In this document: positions 24,327 to 34,385 of the stretch, piece by piece
Numbering within the stretch: position 1 is the stretch's first letter
Layout of the letters: the number at the start of each line of letters is the position of its first letter
NCBI RefSeq assembly: GCF_000478885.1
Contig: NC_022567.1
Span: forward strand, 1,426,001-1,490,000
Length of the DNA: 64,000 bases
Direction of reading: 5' to 3'
Source of the DNA: Adlercreutzia equolifaciens DSM 19450
GTDB taxonomy: Bacteria; Actinomycetota; Coriobacteriia; Coriobacteriales; Eggerthellaceae
The notes under the pieces: model-generated
Told to the model about the DNA's origin: nothing
The model's database searches: none
Seen by the model: only the letters and a program-made list of their open reading frames with translations
Position numbers and translations under genes: made by a program

Positions 24327-24455
24327 CAGGCGCGGACAGGAGGCGATGGTGCCGCGCGCAGTTCATTCAATGGCATCCGTGAAAGCCGCAACCCTTTGCA
24401 AGCCCTGCCATTGAATGCTGTTTGAGCACGGTGCCGTCGCCTCCTGGCCGCGCCG
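24327..24455 (+). ncRNA. Candidate structured RNA element, copy 1 (beside prfA)
   Basis: A ~129-base element. The outer helix is 24328-24354 with 24429-24455 (about 25 of 27 pairs including G-U on the plus strand). The inner helix is perfect: CATTCAATGGCA (24363-24374) with TGCCATTGAATG (24407-24418). The apical loop holds AAAGCCGCA (24382-24390) and GCAAG (24398-24402), and the 3' internal loop is CTGTTTGAGC (24418-24427). These loop sequences recur in the element at 34386-34509 while the helices do not. The G-U positions favour the plus strand, antisense to the prfA-prmC direction. Confidence 0.6.
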
Positions 24456-24466
24456 TCAGGTTGAGG

Positions 24467-25540
<1,074 letters not shown>

Positions 25541-25662
25541 GGGTGCTTCCTTTGCGTGAAACGGGTGTGTTGGAAAGCGCCCGAAGGCGCAACTTTGCAT
25601 TGTAGCAGAAGGGGCACCAACAAACGCGCCCTTCGGTGAAAGACCATGGCGGAAAGCAGACC

Positions 25663-25959
25663 CTACAATGGCACCGCGTCCCTCGGGACAGCATCGCGGA
25701 ATGGCCCGGCGTCGAGTTCGGAAAGCCCGAACACATCAACCTTTTTGCCCGAAAGCCGATGAAGATCCTCTGCCACCCCAAACACATTGAGGGGCCTGAA
25801 ACCTGGGTTCCCCACAAACAAGATGTCAATGTCAGAGGACGCATCTGCCTCGTCGCGAGCATAGGACCCGAACAAGCTCGCCGAGCGCATGTCGTACTTC
25901 TCAAGCAAAGGTATGACCCACGAGCGAATTTGATCTGTTGTGAGCAAACCCGTTTCCAT
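25663..25959 (-). CDS. Small MNT-type nucleotidyltransferase (solitary)
   Basis: 98 residues with the minimal nucleotidyltransferase signature ASLFGSYARDEADASSDIDI and a later Asp in KKVDVFGLSEL. Such proteins usually pair with a HEPN partner as an antitoxin (MntA/HepT, which AMPylates the HEPN RNase). No HEPN gene is adjacent: the neighbours are prfA and the TorD-like gene. The ATG at 25959 has AAAGGAGG eight bases upstream. It may be an orphan, or its partner may be elsewhere. Confidence 0.8.
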   Translation of the reverse strand: METGLLTTDQIRSWVIPLLEKYDMRSASLFGSYARDEADASSDIDILFVGNPGFRPLNVFGVAEDLHRLSGKKVDVFGLSELDAGPFRDAVPRDAVPL

Positions 25960-26035
25960 CGATGCTTCCTCCTTTCGTTTGAGCCCCATTTTAGCGTCAG
26001 ATAAGAATATTTGGGACGCAACATCTCCGAACCAA

Positions 26036-26066
26036 AGAAAGGGACGGAAGCCATTCCGTCCCTTTC
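26036..26066 (-). terminator. Terminator after the molybdoenzyme operon
   Basis: AAAGGGACGGA-AGCCAT-TCCGTCCCTTT forms an 11-bp stem. On the minus strand it is followed by CTTTGG. It lies 24 bases after the TorD-like stop. Confidence 0.72.
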
Positions 26067-26089
26067 TGTAAGATGACGCTTGCAGCTAT

Positions 26090-26941
26090 TTACGCAGTGG
26101 TTGGCACAAGCTCGTTGTCCTCCAGATGCGGCAATCGCAAAGATTCCAAGCGATCCAATGCCCCTGTCCCATCTTCATGGGATGAGACCGCTGCGTTGCC
26201 ATCCGTGCCACCCAAGGGCGCATCTCTATCCGTCGGAGCCACTTCCTCGGCAAGCCAGAGCGCGATGTTGTTCAAGCACTGACGGTCCGTCGAAACAAAT
26301 GCTTCAGTAGTCTTGATCAGCTGCGGGTAAAGGCAAGGATCGCTCATTTTACGCACTTCTGCCGCAAATGAGGGGATCCATGCAAGCAGATGATCGTCGG
26401 CGAACTTCGCTTGCGCCTGCAGAAGCGTCACGAGCTCGCGCCAATCTCTCTTATCGAATGCCTCCATGGCATCTCGGGCAAGACACGACATGAAGGCCAT
26501 TTCTAGCGCAATATGGTCATCCGGCGTTCGCGGATAGCGCGCAGGAAGAACATTGAACCGACGGTAAAAGTCCCGAACGGCTAATGTCACTTCCGAAAGC
26601 AGGGAATGATCGCCAGAGCGATAGAAAGACTCAGACGGAACCACAAGCGCCTTCGGAAACCCGTAGAAGATTGCGACGTACTCGTCACCGCATAGCCCGA
26701 GAAAGCGTTGCCGCCTCTCATCATCTGCCAGCTCGCGACACAGTCTCTCAAGAAAGCCCTGGCATTTTTCGATCGTCTCGTCCTCTTGGGCGTAAATGCC
26801 CAAGGCCTCCGAAGTATCAGAGCCGCCGAGCGCTTCCATCAACTCTTCAGTCGGCTCACCACCGTAAAGCTTGTGGAACAGCAGATAGAGATACGCCCTT
26901 GCAGATAGTATCTTTTTGCAAGAGTCCATTTCTTCCGTCAT
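26090..26941 (-). CDS. TorD/DmsD-family redox enzyme maturation chaperone
   Basis: 283 residues, all-helical, with the family-type segment GDEYVAIFYGFPKALVVPSESFY and PDDHIALEMAFMSCLAR. TorD-type chaperones bind the Tat signal and apo-form of a molybdoenzyme and proof-read cofactor loading. The C-terminal ~45 residues (from about APTDRDAPLGG) are an acidic tail. The ATG at 26941 is chosen for AGGAGG four bases upstream. It is third gene of the molybdoenzyme operon. Confidence 0.86.
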   Translation of the reverse strand: MTEEMDSCKKILSARAYLYLLFHKLYGGEPTEELMEALGGSDTSEALGIYAQEDETIEKCQGFLERLCRELADDERRQRFLGLCGDEYVAIFYGFPKALVVPSESFYRSGDHSLLSEVTLAVRDFYRRFNVLPARYPRTPDDHIALEMAFMSCLARDAMEAFDKRDWRELVTLLQAQAKFADDHLLAWIPSFAAEVRKMSDPCLYPQLIKTTEAFVSTDRQCLNNIALWLAEEVAPTDRDAPLGGTDGNAAVSSHEDGTGALDRLESLRLPHLEDNELVPTTA

Positions 26942-26995
26942 GGCACCTCCTGCCTCACTCATACCGAACATCAAATAACTCGCTCTCGACAGAGA

Positions 26996-27023
26996 GACGC
27001 GGGGCATAAAGACGCCCCGCGTC
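26996..27023 (-). promoter_or_regulatory. Intercistronic hairpin between FeS subunit and chaperone genes
   Basis: GACGCGGGGC and GCCCCGCGTC form a 10-bp stem with no T-run on either side. It may stabilise the upstream transcript or lower expression of the chaperone gene. Confidence 0.5.
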
Positions 27024-27031
27024 CGCGACTA

Positions 27032-27610
27032 TTAGTAGGTCACCTCGCGATAACCGCTCTCGAGGGCAGCTTCACGCGACTTAATCAGCAGATTGGGCCC
27101 CGTCACTTCAGCGCTGGGAAGCACCGACACCTCCTGAACCAAATCGTCGCCATGGGCTAAACGCAGTTCATTCAAGTCACCGAACTCTAATGCGCGATAG
27201 GGACATGCGTCCACGCACACCGGCAAGTATCCGCCTTCCCGCAGAGCGTTGCAGGTATCGCACTTCACAACGAGGTTTTCTGCCTCGATGTACTGAGGTG
27301 CGCCATAGGGGCATACGTTCAGGCACGTTTGACAGCTGATGCACACATCATCGTCATGCAGCACAAGGCCATCCTTGTTCTTGAACATAGCTCCCGTCGG
27401 ACAATTTTCGACACATGCCGGTTTCTCGCAATGGTTGCAAGAAACGCTTGTGACGTACCCGGCCACCGAAGGAAAAGTGCCCGTTTGATAGCGATGCACC
27501 CTGCGAGGAGCGAACCCGACCTCGAAGAGATCGAAACGATCTTGACACGCCGTGCGGCACGCGGCGCATCCGGAGCAACGCGTCATATCAAAGTAAAATC
27601 CCAGACTCAT
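27032..27610 (-). CDS. DmsB/PhsB-like 4x[4Fe-4S] electron-transfer subunit
   Basis: 192 residues with four ferredoxin-type clusters: CSGCAACRTAC, CNHCEKPACVENCP, CISCQTCLNVCP and CDTCNALREGGYLPVCVDACP. It carries electrons to or from the molybdopterin subunit encoded 17 bases upstream. There is no signal peptide, as usual for subunits that ride through Tat with the catalytic subunit. Confidence 0.93.
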   Translation of the reverse strand: MSLGFYFDMTRCSGCAACRTACQDRFDLFEVGFAPRRVHRYQTGTFPSVAGYVTSVSCNHCEKPACVENCPTGAMFKNKDGLVLHDDDVCISCQTCLNVCPYGAPQYIEAENLVVKCDTCNALREGGYLPVCVDACPYRALEFGDLNELRLAHGDDLVQEVSVLPSAEVTGPNLLIKSREAALESGYREVTY

Positions 27611-27627
27611 TTCCAGCCCTCCTTTCC

Positions 27628-30408
27628 TTACTGTTCCTCAATCTGGAAGATATCGCGCTCGCAATCGGGCGGCACGGGCTCTCCCTCGTACTTCTCAATA
27701 TTGACGATACCGTTGTTGTAGCCGGACAATCCGGGCATGTAATTGCTACGAACTGCAGGGGTAAGGACATTGGCAGAACCGCCGCGGTCGATCCAATGCT
27801 CCGGATCCGACTCGTCGAGATCGAGGTTGCCAGCGCTCTCCGCCAGGCCCAGGCAACCGGGCATGACCCCCTCCATCAACGTGACGCGTCGCAAAATGCA
27901 TCCGCCATCAGGATTCCAGATACGAGCCGTATCGCCTTCCTCCAACCCCTCCTTCTGAGCATCGACTGGATTAATGTAAAGGCTGTGGGGATACAGCTCC
28001 TTGCCGACAAGGCTCCAGTTGTCGGAATGGCTGCCACGGGCCGGATGGAAAGTGAAGAACTGATAGGGATAATCGCCCTTGATCTGCTTGTCCCAATCGC
28101 TGAACGTCTTTTCGTACCCTATCGTAGGCTCGTAGTAGTTGGGGTAGGGCTTCATCGGTGTTTCAGGATCGACGAAGTCGGGCGTATTGAAATTGTCCGC
28201 TTTCAGCTGACTATAAATCTCCCACAGGCCACTTGCCGAAGGAAGAGGATTCGCGGCGGGGTCATCGATAAAGTCCTGATAGCAATAGCGCTTCGCGTAG
28301 GCATCGTCCTTCGAGCGAGGATATTGGTAACCGCCGTGCTCGACGAATTCCTCGAAATCGACCTCACCCTCTTGGGGCTCTAGTTCGACGCCGTGACGAT
28401 CGATGGTGTCTTGAGTAATCGTCAGCAGCGTGTGCTCGGTCCCATCCTCATCTGTCGCGACACCACCGGCCATGCAATTGAAATAGCTCTGGATGGCATC
28501 CGTTGCAACAATCTCGTCGGGATCGAAACCCAGGCGCGCACCTATCTCCCTGGATATCCAATCGTCCGAGTGGCACTCCCACATGGGCTCGCACACGGGA
28601 TAGTTGGCAGATACGAAGTCGACGCCATAGTAACGATTGACGGTGCCGCTCGGCCACGCATACTCCGCATGGTCGAAGCTGCCCTCCCATTTGGAAGGAA
28701 CCGGCAGCACGATATCGCTGAATCGCGCGACCGTGGACGCATAAATGGCGTTGGTGAGAACGAACTCACAGTTCCTGTACACTTTCACCGCGTTGAACAA
28801 ATCGATGCTCATCGAGAGGAAGTTGCGGCATCCGTTCCAGATGAATTTGACGTTGATGTCGTGCTCAACGCCACTGTTATAGGGATTCGGCGATTCCTGC
28901 TGGGAATGGGCGCCGTAAGAGGTGTACTTCCCCTCAAGCATGTTGCGCCAATGCAGCGGCGCGGCGATCAAGTTGCGCCCAACCGAAGGGATGCCCGCGA
29001 GATTGACTCCTGGCTCGGCCTCGAACTTCAGGGGGTTCTGAATCGAAGACGCCGCGCGACCGCGTGCCCCAGTGTAGGCTTTAGTGACGTAGTTCATCGC
29101 TGTCAGGTTGTAGAACACGGCATTGCCCTGCTTGCCCATATGGCCGCCCATGAGCCCGATGGTATAGATCATCTGGGGATAGTTCTCCACACCGGTGCAA
29201 CGCGCCGCAGCTGTGCCCGTCGCCAAAATTACGTTGTTCTGCTTGCTCATGATCGCGGCCATGTCCTTGATGTCCTGCTCAGGTGCACCGCAAATGAGGC
29301 TGGCCCACGCCGCTGTTTTGGGCGTGTCGTCGTACTCTCCCAACAGATACCCTTGGTAACATTCCTGGAGTTTGGCGTCGTCGGGCATGTTGTCCATCGT
29401 GAAGCCCTTGGTGTACTTGGCGAGGAACTCCCAATCGATGACATCGCCCGCGCTCTCGTCCAGCTTCACCATCTCGTAGGCGACACCGTTCCAAAACGCT
29501 GTATCAGTTCCGGGACGAACCGGGATCCACCGCGCTTCAAGTTGAGTAGCACCCTGGTTGTAGCAAGGCCCCACATAGACGAATTTCGCTCCCGCTTCTT
29601 TCGCAGCCGTCAGATAAGCGCCGGAGGCGTTCGCGGTAAACACGGGATCCGAGGACGCGAGAACGAAATAGTCGGCATATACCCAATCCTGGGGGTCGTC
29701 GCCCATGTAGTTTCCGTAGAAGGGCAGGCCCCACCAACTCGTATCCGCCTGCCATGTTCCGCAGGAAATAGTGTCGTTGATCTCTACGTAACCACCCATG
29801 AGGTTCAGAACATTCTGGATCGAGCCGCCCATGCTGATAAAGCTGATGGTGCATGTGGGGCCATAGGTTCCATATATACGCTTAATCTCCGCGGCGCAGA
29901 GGTCGAGCGCCTCATCCCAACTGATGCGCTCCCATTCGTCTTTGCCACGCATCTGGCCGTTCGAATTCTCTCCGCCACCAGGCTGCCATCCCTTGCGCTT
30001 CATGGGATACTTGATGCGGCTGGGGCTGTATATCCACTCTCGAGCGACTTTGTAAGCGTGGCAGCTTCTCAGCTGGAGATTGTAGCTATCCTCTTCGAAA
30101 TAATCGACAACCTTCCCTCGCATGGGGACGCTGTCAACGACATATTGGCACGGAGAGCACGTAAGCGAGCATCCCTTGGGGCACGGAACGCCCTGCCAGC
30201 GTCCTCGCCCTTCTAGAATCGCCCCATCTGAATCAACAACGTGTTGATTCAGATCGGTGGCATCGGCCTTCTCCCCCGTTGCAGATAAGCTTCCTTCGCT
30301 GTTTGGCGCGCAGCCAAAAGCCGCACCTGCAGCAGCCAATGCGGCGGCCGTAGCTCCGCCGCGCAAGAAACTACGGCGGCTAACGGTGGTACTGTTTTTT
30401 GACGACAT
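27628..30408 (-). CDS. Tat-exported molybdopterin oxidoreductase (DMSO reductase family) catalytic subunit
   Basis: 926 residues. A Tat signal (SRRSFLRGGATAAALAAAG) ends in a lipobox-like AAFGC. An N-terminal [4Fe-4S] site follows (CPKGCSLTC ... LRSCHAYKVAREW), then the molybdopterin domains (GGYVEINDTISCGTWQADTS, RWIPVRPGTDTAFWNG, GGHMGKQGNAVFYN) and the C-terminal dinucleotide-binding domain (YPYQFFTFHPARGSHSDNWS). It is a periplasmic-side respiratory reductase or dehydroxylase-like enzyme of unknown substrate. The Mo ligand cannot be assigned by eye. No membrane anchor (DmsC/NrfD) is encoded in the operon. The ATG at 30408 has AGGAGGAGG upstream. Confidence 0.9.
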   Translation of the reverse strand: MSSKNSTTVSRRSFLRGGATAAALAAAGAAFGCAPNSEGSLSATGEKADATDLNQHVVDSDGAILEGRGRWQGVPCPKGCSLTCSPCQYVVDSVPMRGKVVDYFEEDSYNLQLRSCHAYKVAREWIYSPSRIKYPMKRKGWQPGGGENSNGQMRGKDEWERISWDEALDLCAAEIKRIYGTYGPTCTISFISMGGSIQNVLNLMGGYVEINDTISCGTWQADTSWWGLPFYGNYMGDDPQDWVYADYFVLASSDPVFTANASGAYLTAAKEAGAKFVYVGPCYNQGATQLEARWIPVRPGTDTAFWNGVAYEMVKLDESAGDVIDWEFLAKYTKGFTMDNMPDDAKLQECYQGYLLGEYDDTPKTAAWASLICGAPEQDIKDMAAIMSKQNNVILATGTAAARCTGVENYPQMIYTIGLMGGHMGKQGNAVFYNLTAMNYVTKAYTGARGRAASSIQNPLKFEAEPGVNLAGIPSVGRNLIAAPLHWRNMLEGKYTSYGAHSQQESPNPYNSGVEHDINVKFIWNGCRNFLSMSIDLFNAVKVYRNCEFVLTNAIYASTVARFSDIVLPVPSKWEGSFDHAEYAWPSGTVNRYYGVDFVSANYPVCEPMWECHSDDWISREIGARLGFDPDEIVATDAIQSYFNCMAGGVATDEDGTEHTLLTITQDTIDRHGVELEPQEGEVDFEEFVEHGGYQYPRSKDDAYAKRYCYQDFIDDPAANPLPSASGLWEIYSQLKADNFNTPDFVDPETPMKPYPNYYEPTIGYEKTFSDWDKQIKGDYPYQFFTFHPARGSHSDNWSLVGKELYPHSLYINPVDAQKEGLEEGDTARIWNPDGGCILRRVTLMEGVMPGCLGLAESAGNLDLDESDPEHWIDRGGSANVLTPAVRSNYMPGLSGYNNGIVNIEKYEGEPVPPDCERDIFQIEEQ

Positions 30409-30817
30409 TGATCCTCCTCCTGTTCGTATGTTGATTTTTCGCCAAAGCGTGTCCAAGCAAGTGATCTCCTCTCTCCTTTGGATGTTCCGCGCTGCAAATG
30501 AGCATTCGAGTTGCTCAAGGTTCGGAGCCGTCGACGTATAGCGTGCTCGGAAGCGGCGAGGGAAGAAGGGAGGGGGATTTAAAAACTTAAACAGCATCTC
30601 TCGATACCCGCTCAGACGATCATCCATATCCGACAGCGCCGAACTGGTTGGTCATGCTAAATCGAGACAGGAGGGCAGCCGGTCATGAAATTGGATACCT
30701 CGAGGTAAATCGCGTCTCATGAAACATGGGATATTGCCCTTCGGACGTCTTTCAGACACTTTGCGCAGTCTCTTGTCGATCCCTTTCGTGCTAGGATAGC
30801 TTCAGAGGAGGATCCCG
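30409..30817. other. Divergent promoter region of the molybdoenzyme operon and its LuxR regulator
   Basis: No gene. It must hold both promoters. Toward the regulator there is an extended -10-like TGCTAGGAT (30789-30797) close to the TTG start. No clear operator or repeat was seen. Confidence 0.5.
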
Positions 30818-32353
30818 TTGAAACGCATCAAATACATCACCGAAGCTTCTCTTAGCTTCGCACTCATCATTGCTGCCAACTCTATGGCCGAATGGCTTCC
30901 TTTTGTTCCGAATGCTGAAAGCGGTTTGCCCCATTTGCTCATGGAGCTTATAAGCCCCTTGACCTACTGCCTGACATGGATCCTATGTATGTTCATAGGC
31001 TTCTTCGCTCCTGCATCCGCAAAGGGCCCAGTTGTCTTCGGGGCACTCGGTCTCATATATGCGAACATGGCCACCGCTCTCTTCCGGCAATGCGGATTCG
31101 AAATCCCCATTGAGGCAAACGTTGCGGGCACGATAGCGAACAACATTGGCGCGCCCCTGCTCTACCTATTGTGGGAACAATACTTTGCCAGCGAGGACGA
31201 CGACCAGTGCATCGCTGACATACTGGTCGGTCGCGGACTTCCCGTTTTGCTCTTTGCTTTGCTAGGCCTTATATCAAGCAGCAGCCAAACGATGGGGCTG
31301 CGTGCGGTGATATTGCTTGTTGCGGCCGTCACTTTGACCCGTTGCTACCGTTCGATGGACTGGAGCGCGCCGATGTACGCCGAGCGCCCGCTCGACCATC
31401 GGCGCACCTATCTCAATGTCATGGTCTTGTCATGGAAAAGCGCTTTATGCATCGGCTCACTTGCCTTCCTGTACACGGTTTTAAGATCGGCGTTTACAAG
31501 TAGCAATAGCACCTTAAATGGAATATTTACTTATGCACCACTGCTCGGAATGCTTGTAGCGTCCTTGGCCATCATGGCGCTATGGCAGCGCCGCTCCTTC
31601 TCTTTCAATGTCATACAGGTATTCCGCTCGCTCTTTCCGTTCCTACTCTGCCTACTTGCCGCCATTCCGCTATTCGCCACAGCGCTCCCTCAGATCACTT
31701 ACGGCATCGCGTATGGAATCTTTTCTCTTTTGGTATCCATAGGGATGGTGCAGTGTTGCCAAACGTGCAAGAGAGATGGAATAAGTCCTTTGTTTATGTT
31801 TGGATTCTATTTCGGCATTGTCAACGTTATGCAGCTTCTCGGTTATGGCTTCAGCTCGATACTGACGACCTATGCCTTCTTCGGACAACCGCATGGGTTC
31901 GTCATCGCCCTATCGGCCATGTTCGTCACGTCACTCGTTTTCTATTTAGTACGGGGCGATCTCGATTCGAAGACGACAGCATTCACGAATGCAGAGTTTA
32001 TCGCCCTTAGCCATGTCCCCGATTCCGATTCGCGCCTGGTCGTTTCAACCAATCCTCGGGACGCCCTCCGCAATCCCTATTGGGACAGGCTTGCGAAACA
32101 GTGCGCCAATACAGCAGCTCGCTTTCGTCTCACGGCGCGTGAAGCCGAGGTACTAGAACTGCTCGCCAGAGGGAACACCGTCCCTGCTATCGCCGAAAGC
32201 TTGGTCATATCCACCGGCACTGTGCAAACTCATTGCAAGCGGCTCTATGCGAAGATGGGCATTCATAAGAAGCAGGAGTTGATTGACATAGTCCGGGCCT
32301 CGACGGACTATGTCAAAGATCAGTCGCCGCAAAAGTCCTCGAAACCAAGGTAA
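30818..32353 (+). CDS. LuxR-type regulator with polytopic membrane N-terminus, divergent to the molybdoenzyme
   Basis: 511 residues: about ten to twelve membrane segments (residues ~10-395) and a C-terminal LuxR helix-turn-helix (FRLTAREAEVLELLARGNTV, VISTGTVQTHCKRLYAKMG). The start is TTG at 30818 with AGAGGAGG six bases upstream. In Eggerthellaceae, membrane LuxR proteins next to molybdoenzyme operons are known or presumed substrate-responsive activators; the divergent arrangement here fits that. GC content is visibly lower than in the flanking housekeeping genes, as in the operon it faces. Confidence 0.9.
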   Translation: MKRIKYITEASLSFALIIAANSMAEWLPFVPNAESGLPHLLMELISPLTYCLTWILCMFIGFFAPASAKGPVVFGALGLIYANMATALFRQCGFEIPIEANVAGTIANNIGAPLLYLLWEQYFASEDDDQCIADILVGRGLPVLLFALLGLISSSSQTMGLRAVILLVAAVTLTRCYRSMDWSAPMYAERPLDHRRTYLNVMVLSWKSALCIGSLAFLYTVLRSAFTSSNSTLNGIFTYAPLLGMLVASLAIMALWQRRSFSFNVIQVFRSLFPFLLCLLAAIPLFATALPQITYGIAYGIFSLLVSIGMVQCCQTCKRDGISPLFMFGFYFGIVNVMQLLGYGFSSILTTYAFFGQPHGFVIALSAMFVTSLVFYLVRGDLDSKTTAFTNAEFIALSHVPDSDSRLVVSTNPRDALRNPYWDRLAKQCANTAARFRLTAREAEVLELLARGNTVPAIAESLVISTGTVQTHCKRLYAKMGIHKKQELIDIVRASTDYVKDQSPQKSSKPR

Positions 32354-32364
32354 ATCAAAGACGA

Positions 32365-33753
32365 TCAATGGCCGTCGTCTTCGGAATCTGGAACGTTGCA
32401 GACGCCCCCGGGGCAGCGCTCGGTGAGGTCGAAGGTGTCGGCATGGCGCGCGCCCGCTGCGGCCAGACGCGCCTTCAGCTGGCGGTGCAGCTCGCGCTCG
32501 CGACGACGGTGCTCAGCCAGAATATGGGCCACGGCGCGGGGCTGCTCGCGGATTTCGTGCAGCGCCTCTCCCAGATCGGCATTGACCGAATGGGCCATGA
32601 CGGAGGCGAGCAGCGGCATGAGGAACACCGTGACGCCGCCGGCGGCCACGAGCACGGAGGCGGTCTGCTGGCTCATGGCCTCGGCGGAGACGGCCACGCT
32701 GGTGACGGCCACGATGATGGGAAGCGCCGTCGTGCAGTAGAAGGCGACGGTAAGCCGCTCGCGCACGTCCATGGTGCGCGACTCGCGTCCCGTGGAGAGG
32801 CCCACGAAGATGGGCAGCGCGCGCACGAACAGCAGAAGGAGGATGAACAGCCCCAAAAGCTCCGGCTCGGCACCGATGGCCCGCACGTCCACCTTCGCCC
32901 CGGACACCACGAAGAACAGCGGCACGAGGAAACCGTAGGCGATGGCGTTGTGCTTCATCTCCATGGTCTGGTCGCCCTCAGGGATGAGGTAGCGCAGGAT
33001 GAAGCCGGCGGCGAAGGCGCCGAGCACGATATCCAAATCGAAGACGGCGGAAACAGCCGTCAGGCCGATGAGCAGCAGATTCACCGAACGGATGACCATC
33101 TGCGTGTTGGTGTTGGCATTGGCAACGATGAACCGGTGCACGTAGCCGCCGATGCGCTCGGCGATCTTCGGCACGGCGGCGGCCGCCACGGCGATAGCGA
33201 GGAACGCGAGGAGGATGACCACGGTCTGCCAGGTGGCCCGGGTCGAGAGCAGAAGCGCCATGGCGATGATGGGAAGCAGCTCGCCCCAGGTGCCGTAGGC
33301 GATGATCTCGTTCCCCATCCGCGTGCCCAGGATGCCGCGCTCCTGCAGAATGGGCAGAAGCGTGCCCATGGCCGTGGTAGTGAGCGCGATGACCACGGCC
33401 AGGCCGTCCAGCTCGAAGGCCGACAGCGTCGGCCAAATGGCCACGACGACGAACGCGATGGCGAAGGTGACAGCCCAGGTGACGGCGCCGCGCTTCCCCT
33501 CCGTGCCGGTGAGGCTCTTCGGCGATATCTCGTAGCCGGCGAGAAGGAACAGGAAGGCGAGGCCCAAATCCGACAGCAGGTTGATGGCGTCGGTAGACTG
33601 AATGGCACCGAGCCCGTGAGGGCCGAGCAGCGCCCCGGCTAGAAGAAGGAGCACCGTCTCGGGAATCGGCTTGCCCGGAATGAGCCCGGCGATGATGGGG
33701 CACGCGACGGACACCAGCGATATGAGGGCCAGCGAGACCAAATCGATCGCCAT
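32365..33753 (-). CDS. CPA2-type cation:proton antiporter
   Basis: 462 residues with about 12 membrane segments and the Na+/H+ exchanger core (FLFLLAGYEISPKSL, ALTTTAMGTLLPILQERG, DIVLGAFAAGFILR). The C-terminal ~60 residues are cytoplasmic, Arg/His-rich and end in CPGGVCNVPDSEDDGH, a possible metal- or redox-sensing tail. No KTN/RCK domain. It is convergent with the LuxR gene across 11 bases. The ion (Na+ or K+) is not decidable. Confidence 0.88.
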   Translation of the reverse strand: MAIDLVSLALISLVSVACPIIAGLIPGKPIPETVLLLLAGALLGPHGLGAIQSTDAINLLSDLGLAFLFLLAGYEISPKSLTGTEGKRGAVTWAVTFAIAFVVVAIWPTLSAFELDGLAVVIALTTTAMGTLLPILQERGILGTRMGNEIIAYGTWGELLPIIAMALLLSTRATWQTVVILLAFLAIAVAAAAVPKIAERIGGYVHRFIVANANTNTQMVIRSVNLLLIGLTAVSAVFDLDIVLGAFAAGFILRYLIPEGDQTMEMKHNAIAYGFLVPLFFVVSGAKVDVRAIGAEPELLGLFILLLLFVRALPIFVGLSTGRESRTMDVRERLTVAFYCTTALPIIVAVTSVAVSAEAMSQQTASVLVAAGGVTVFLMPLLASVMAHSVNADLGEALHEIREQPRAVAHILAEHRRRERELHRQLKARLAAAGARHADTFDLTERCPGGVCNVPDSEDDGH

Positions 33754-34048
33754 GACGCTTCCTTTCTCTCCCCTGCGCGAACGCGCGCGGTTTTCGAGTC
33801 CACTATAGGCATTTTAACGAATGTGGGCGGCATACAGGGAGCGGCGATGACAGACTGTTGAAGACGTGAGCGATTCAGCCGCAGATTATCTGCCGTCTGT
33901 GCCACGGTTTCGTGTCAGCCCCTTGACGCGGCGTCGCGCCGGCGGCGCCTTTGGCTAGAATACCAGGCAGAAGCGGATCCCAGCCGATGCGCACCAAGGC
34001 GAGTTCGGCCCATTCCGCGCTATACGAACATCCATTTAGGAGGATATC

Positions 34049-34357
34049 ATGGCTGAGGTAATCAAGACGGCTGACGAGTTCCAGACGAAGGTGCTCGAAG
34101 CGAAGACCCCGGTGCTCGTCGACTTCTTCGCCACCTGGTGCGGCCCGTGCCGCATGGTGGCGCCGGTCATCGACGAGATCGCGGCCGAAAAGGCGGGTCA
34201 GGTGGCCGTCTACAAGGTGGACATCGATCAGAGTCCGGACTTGGCCTTCAAGTACCAGGTCTCCAGCGTGCCGACCCTCATCGTCTTCGAGAACGGCCAG
34301 ATCAAAAATGAGCGCCTCGGCGCCCAGCCCAAGCAGAACATCCTCGCGATGCTCTAG
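34049..34357 (+). CDS. trxA: Thioredoxin
   Basis: 102 residues, with the active site FFATWCGPCRMVAP (Cys31, Cys34) and the cis-Pro loop VSSVPTLIVFENGQ. Strong ribosome site TTAGGAGGATATC ahead of the ATG. A TAGAAT -10-like hexamer lies at about 33955. It is reduced by TrxB, encoded 178 bases downstream. Confidence 0.97.
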   Translation: MAEVIKTADEFQTKVLEAKTPVLVDFFATWCGPCRMVAPVIDEIAAEKAGQVAVYKVDIDQSPDLAFKYQVSSVPTLIVFENGQIKNERLGAQPKQNILAML

Positions 34358-34385
34358 TTTCAACAGAAGCAATGTTCAGCAGGAA

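Noticed and set aside
33922..33960. Promoter TTGACG ... TAGAAT upstream of trxA
   Set aside because: The spacing of about 26 bases is too long for a sigma-70 promoter, so only the -10-like hexamer is mentioned.
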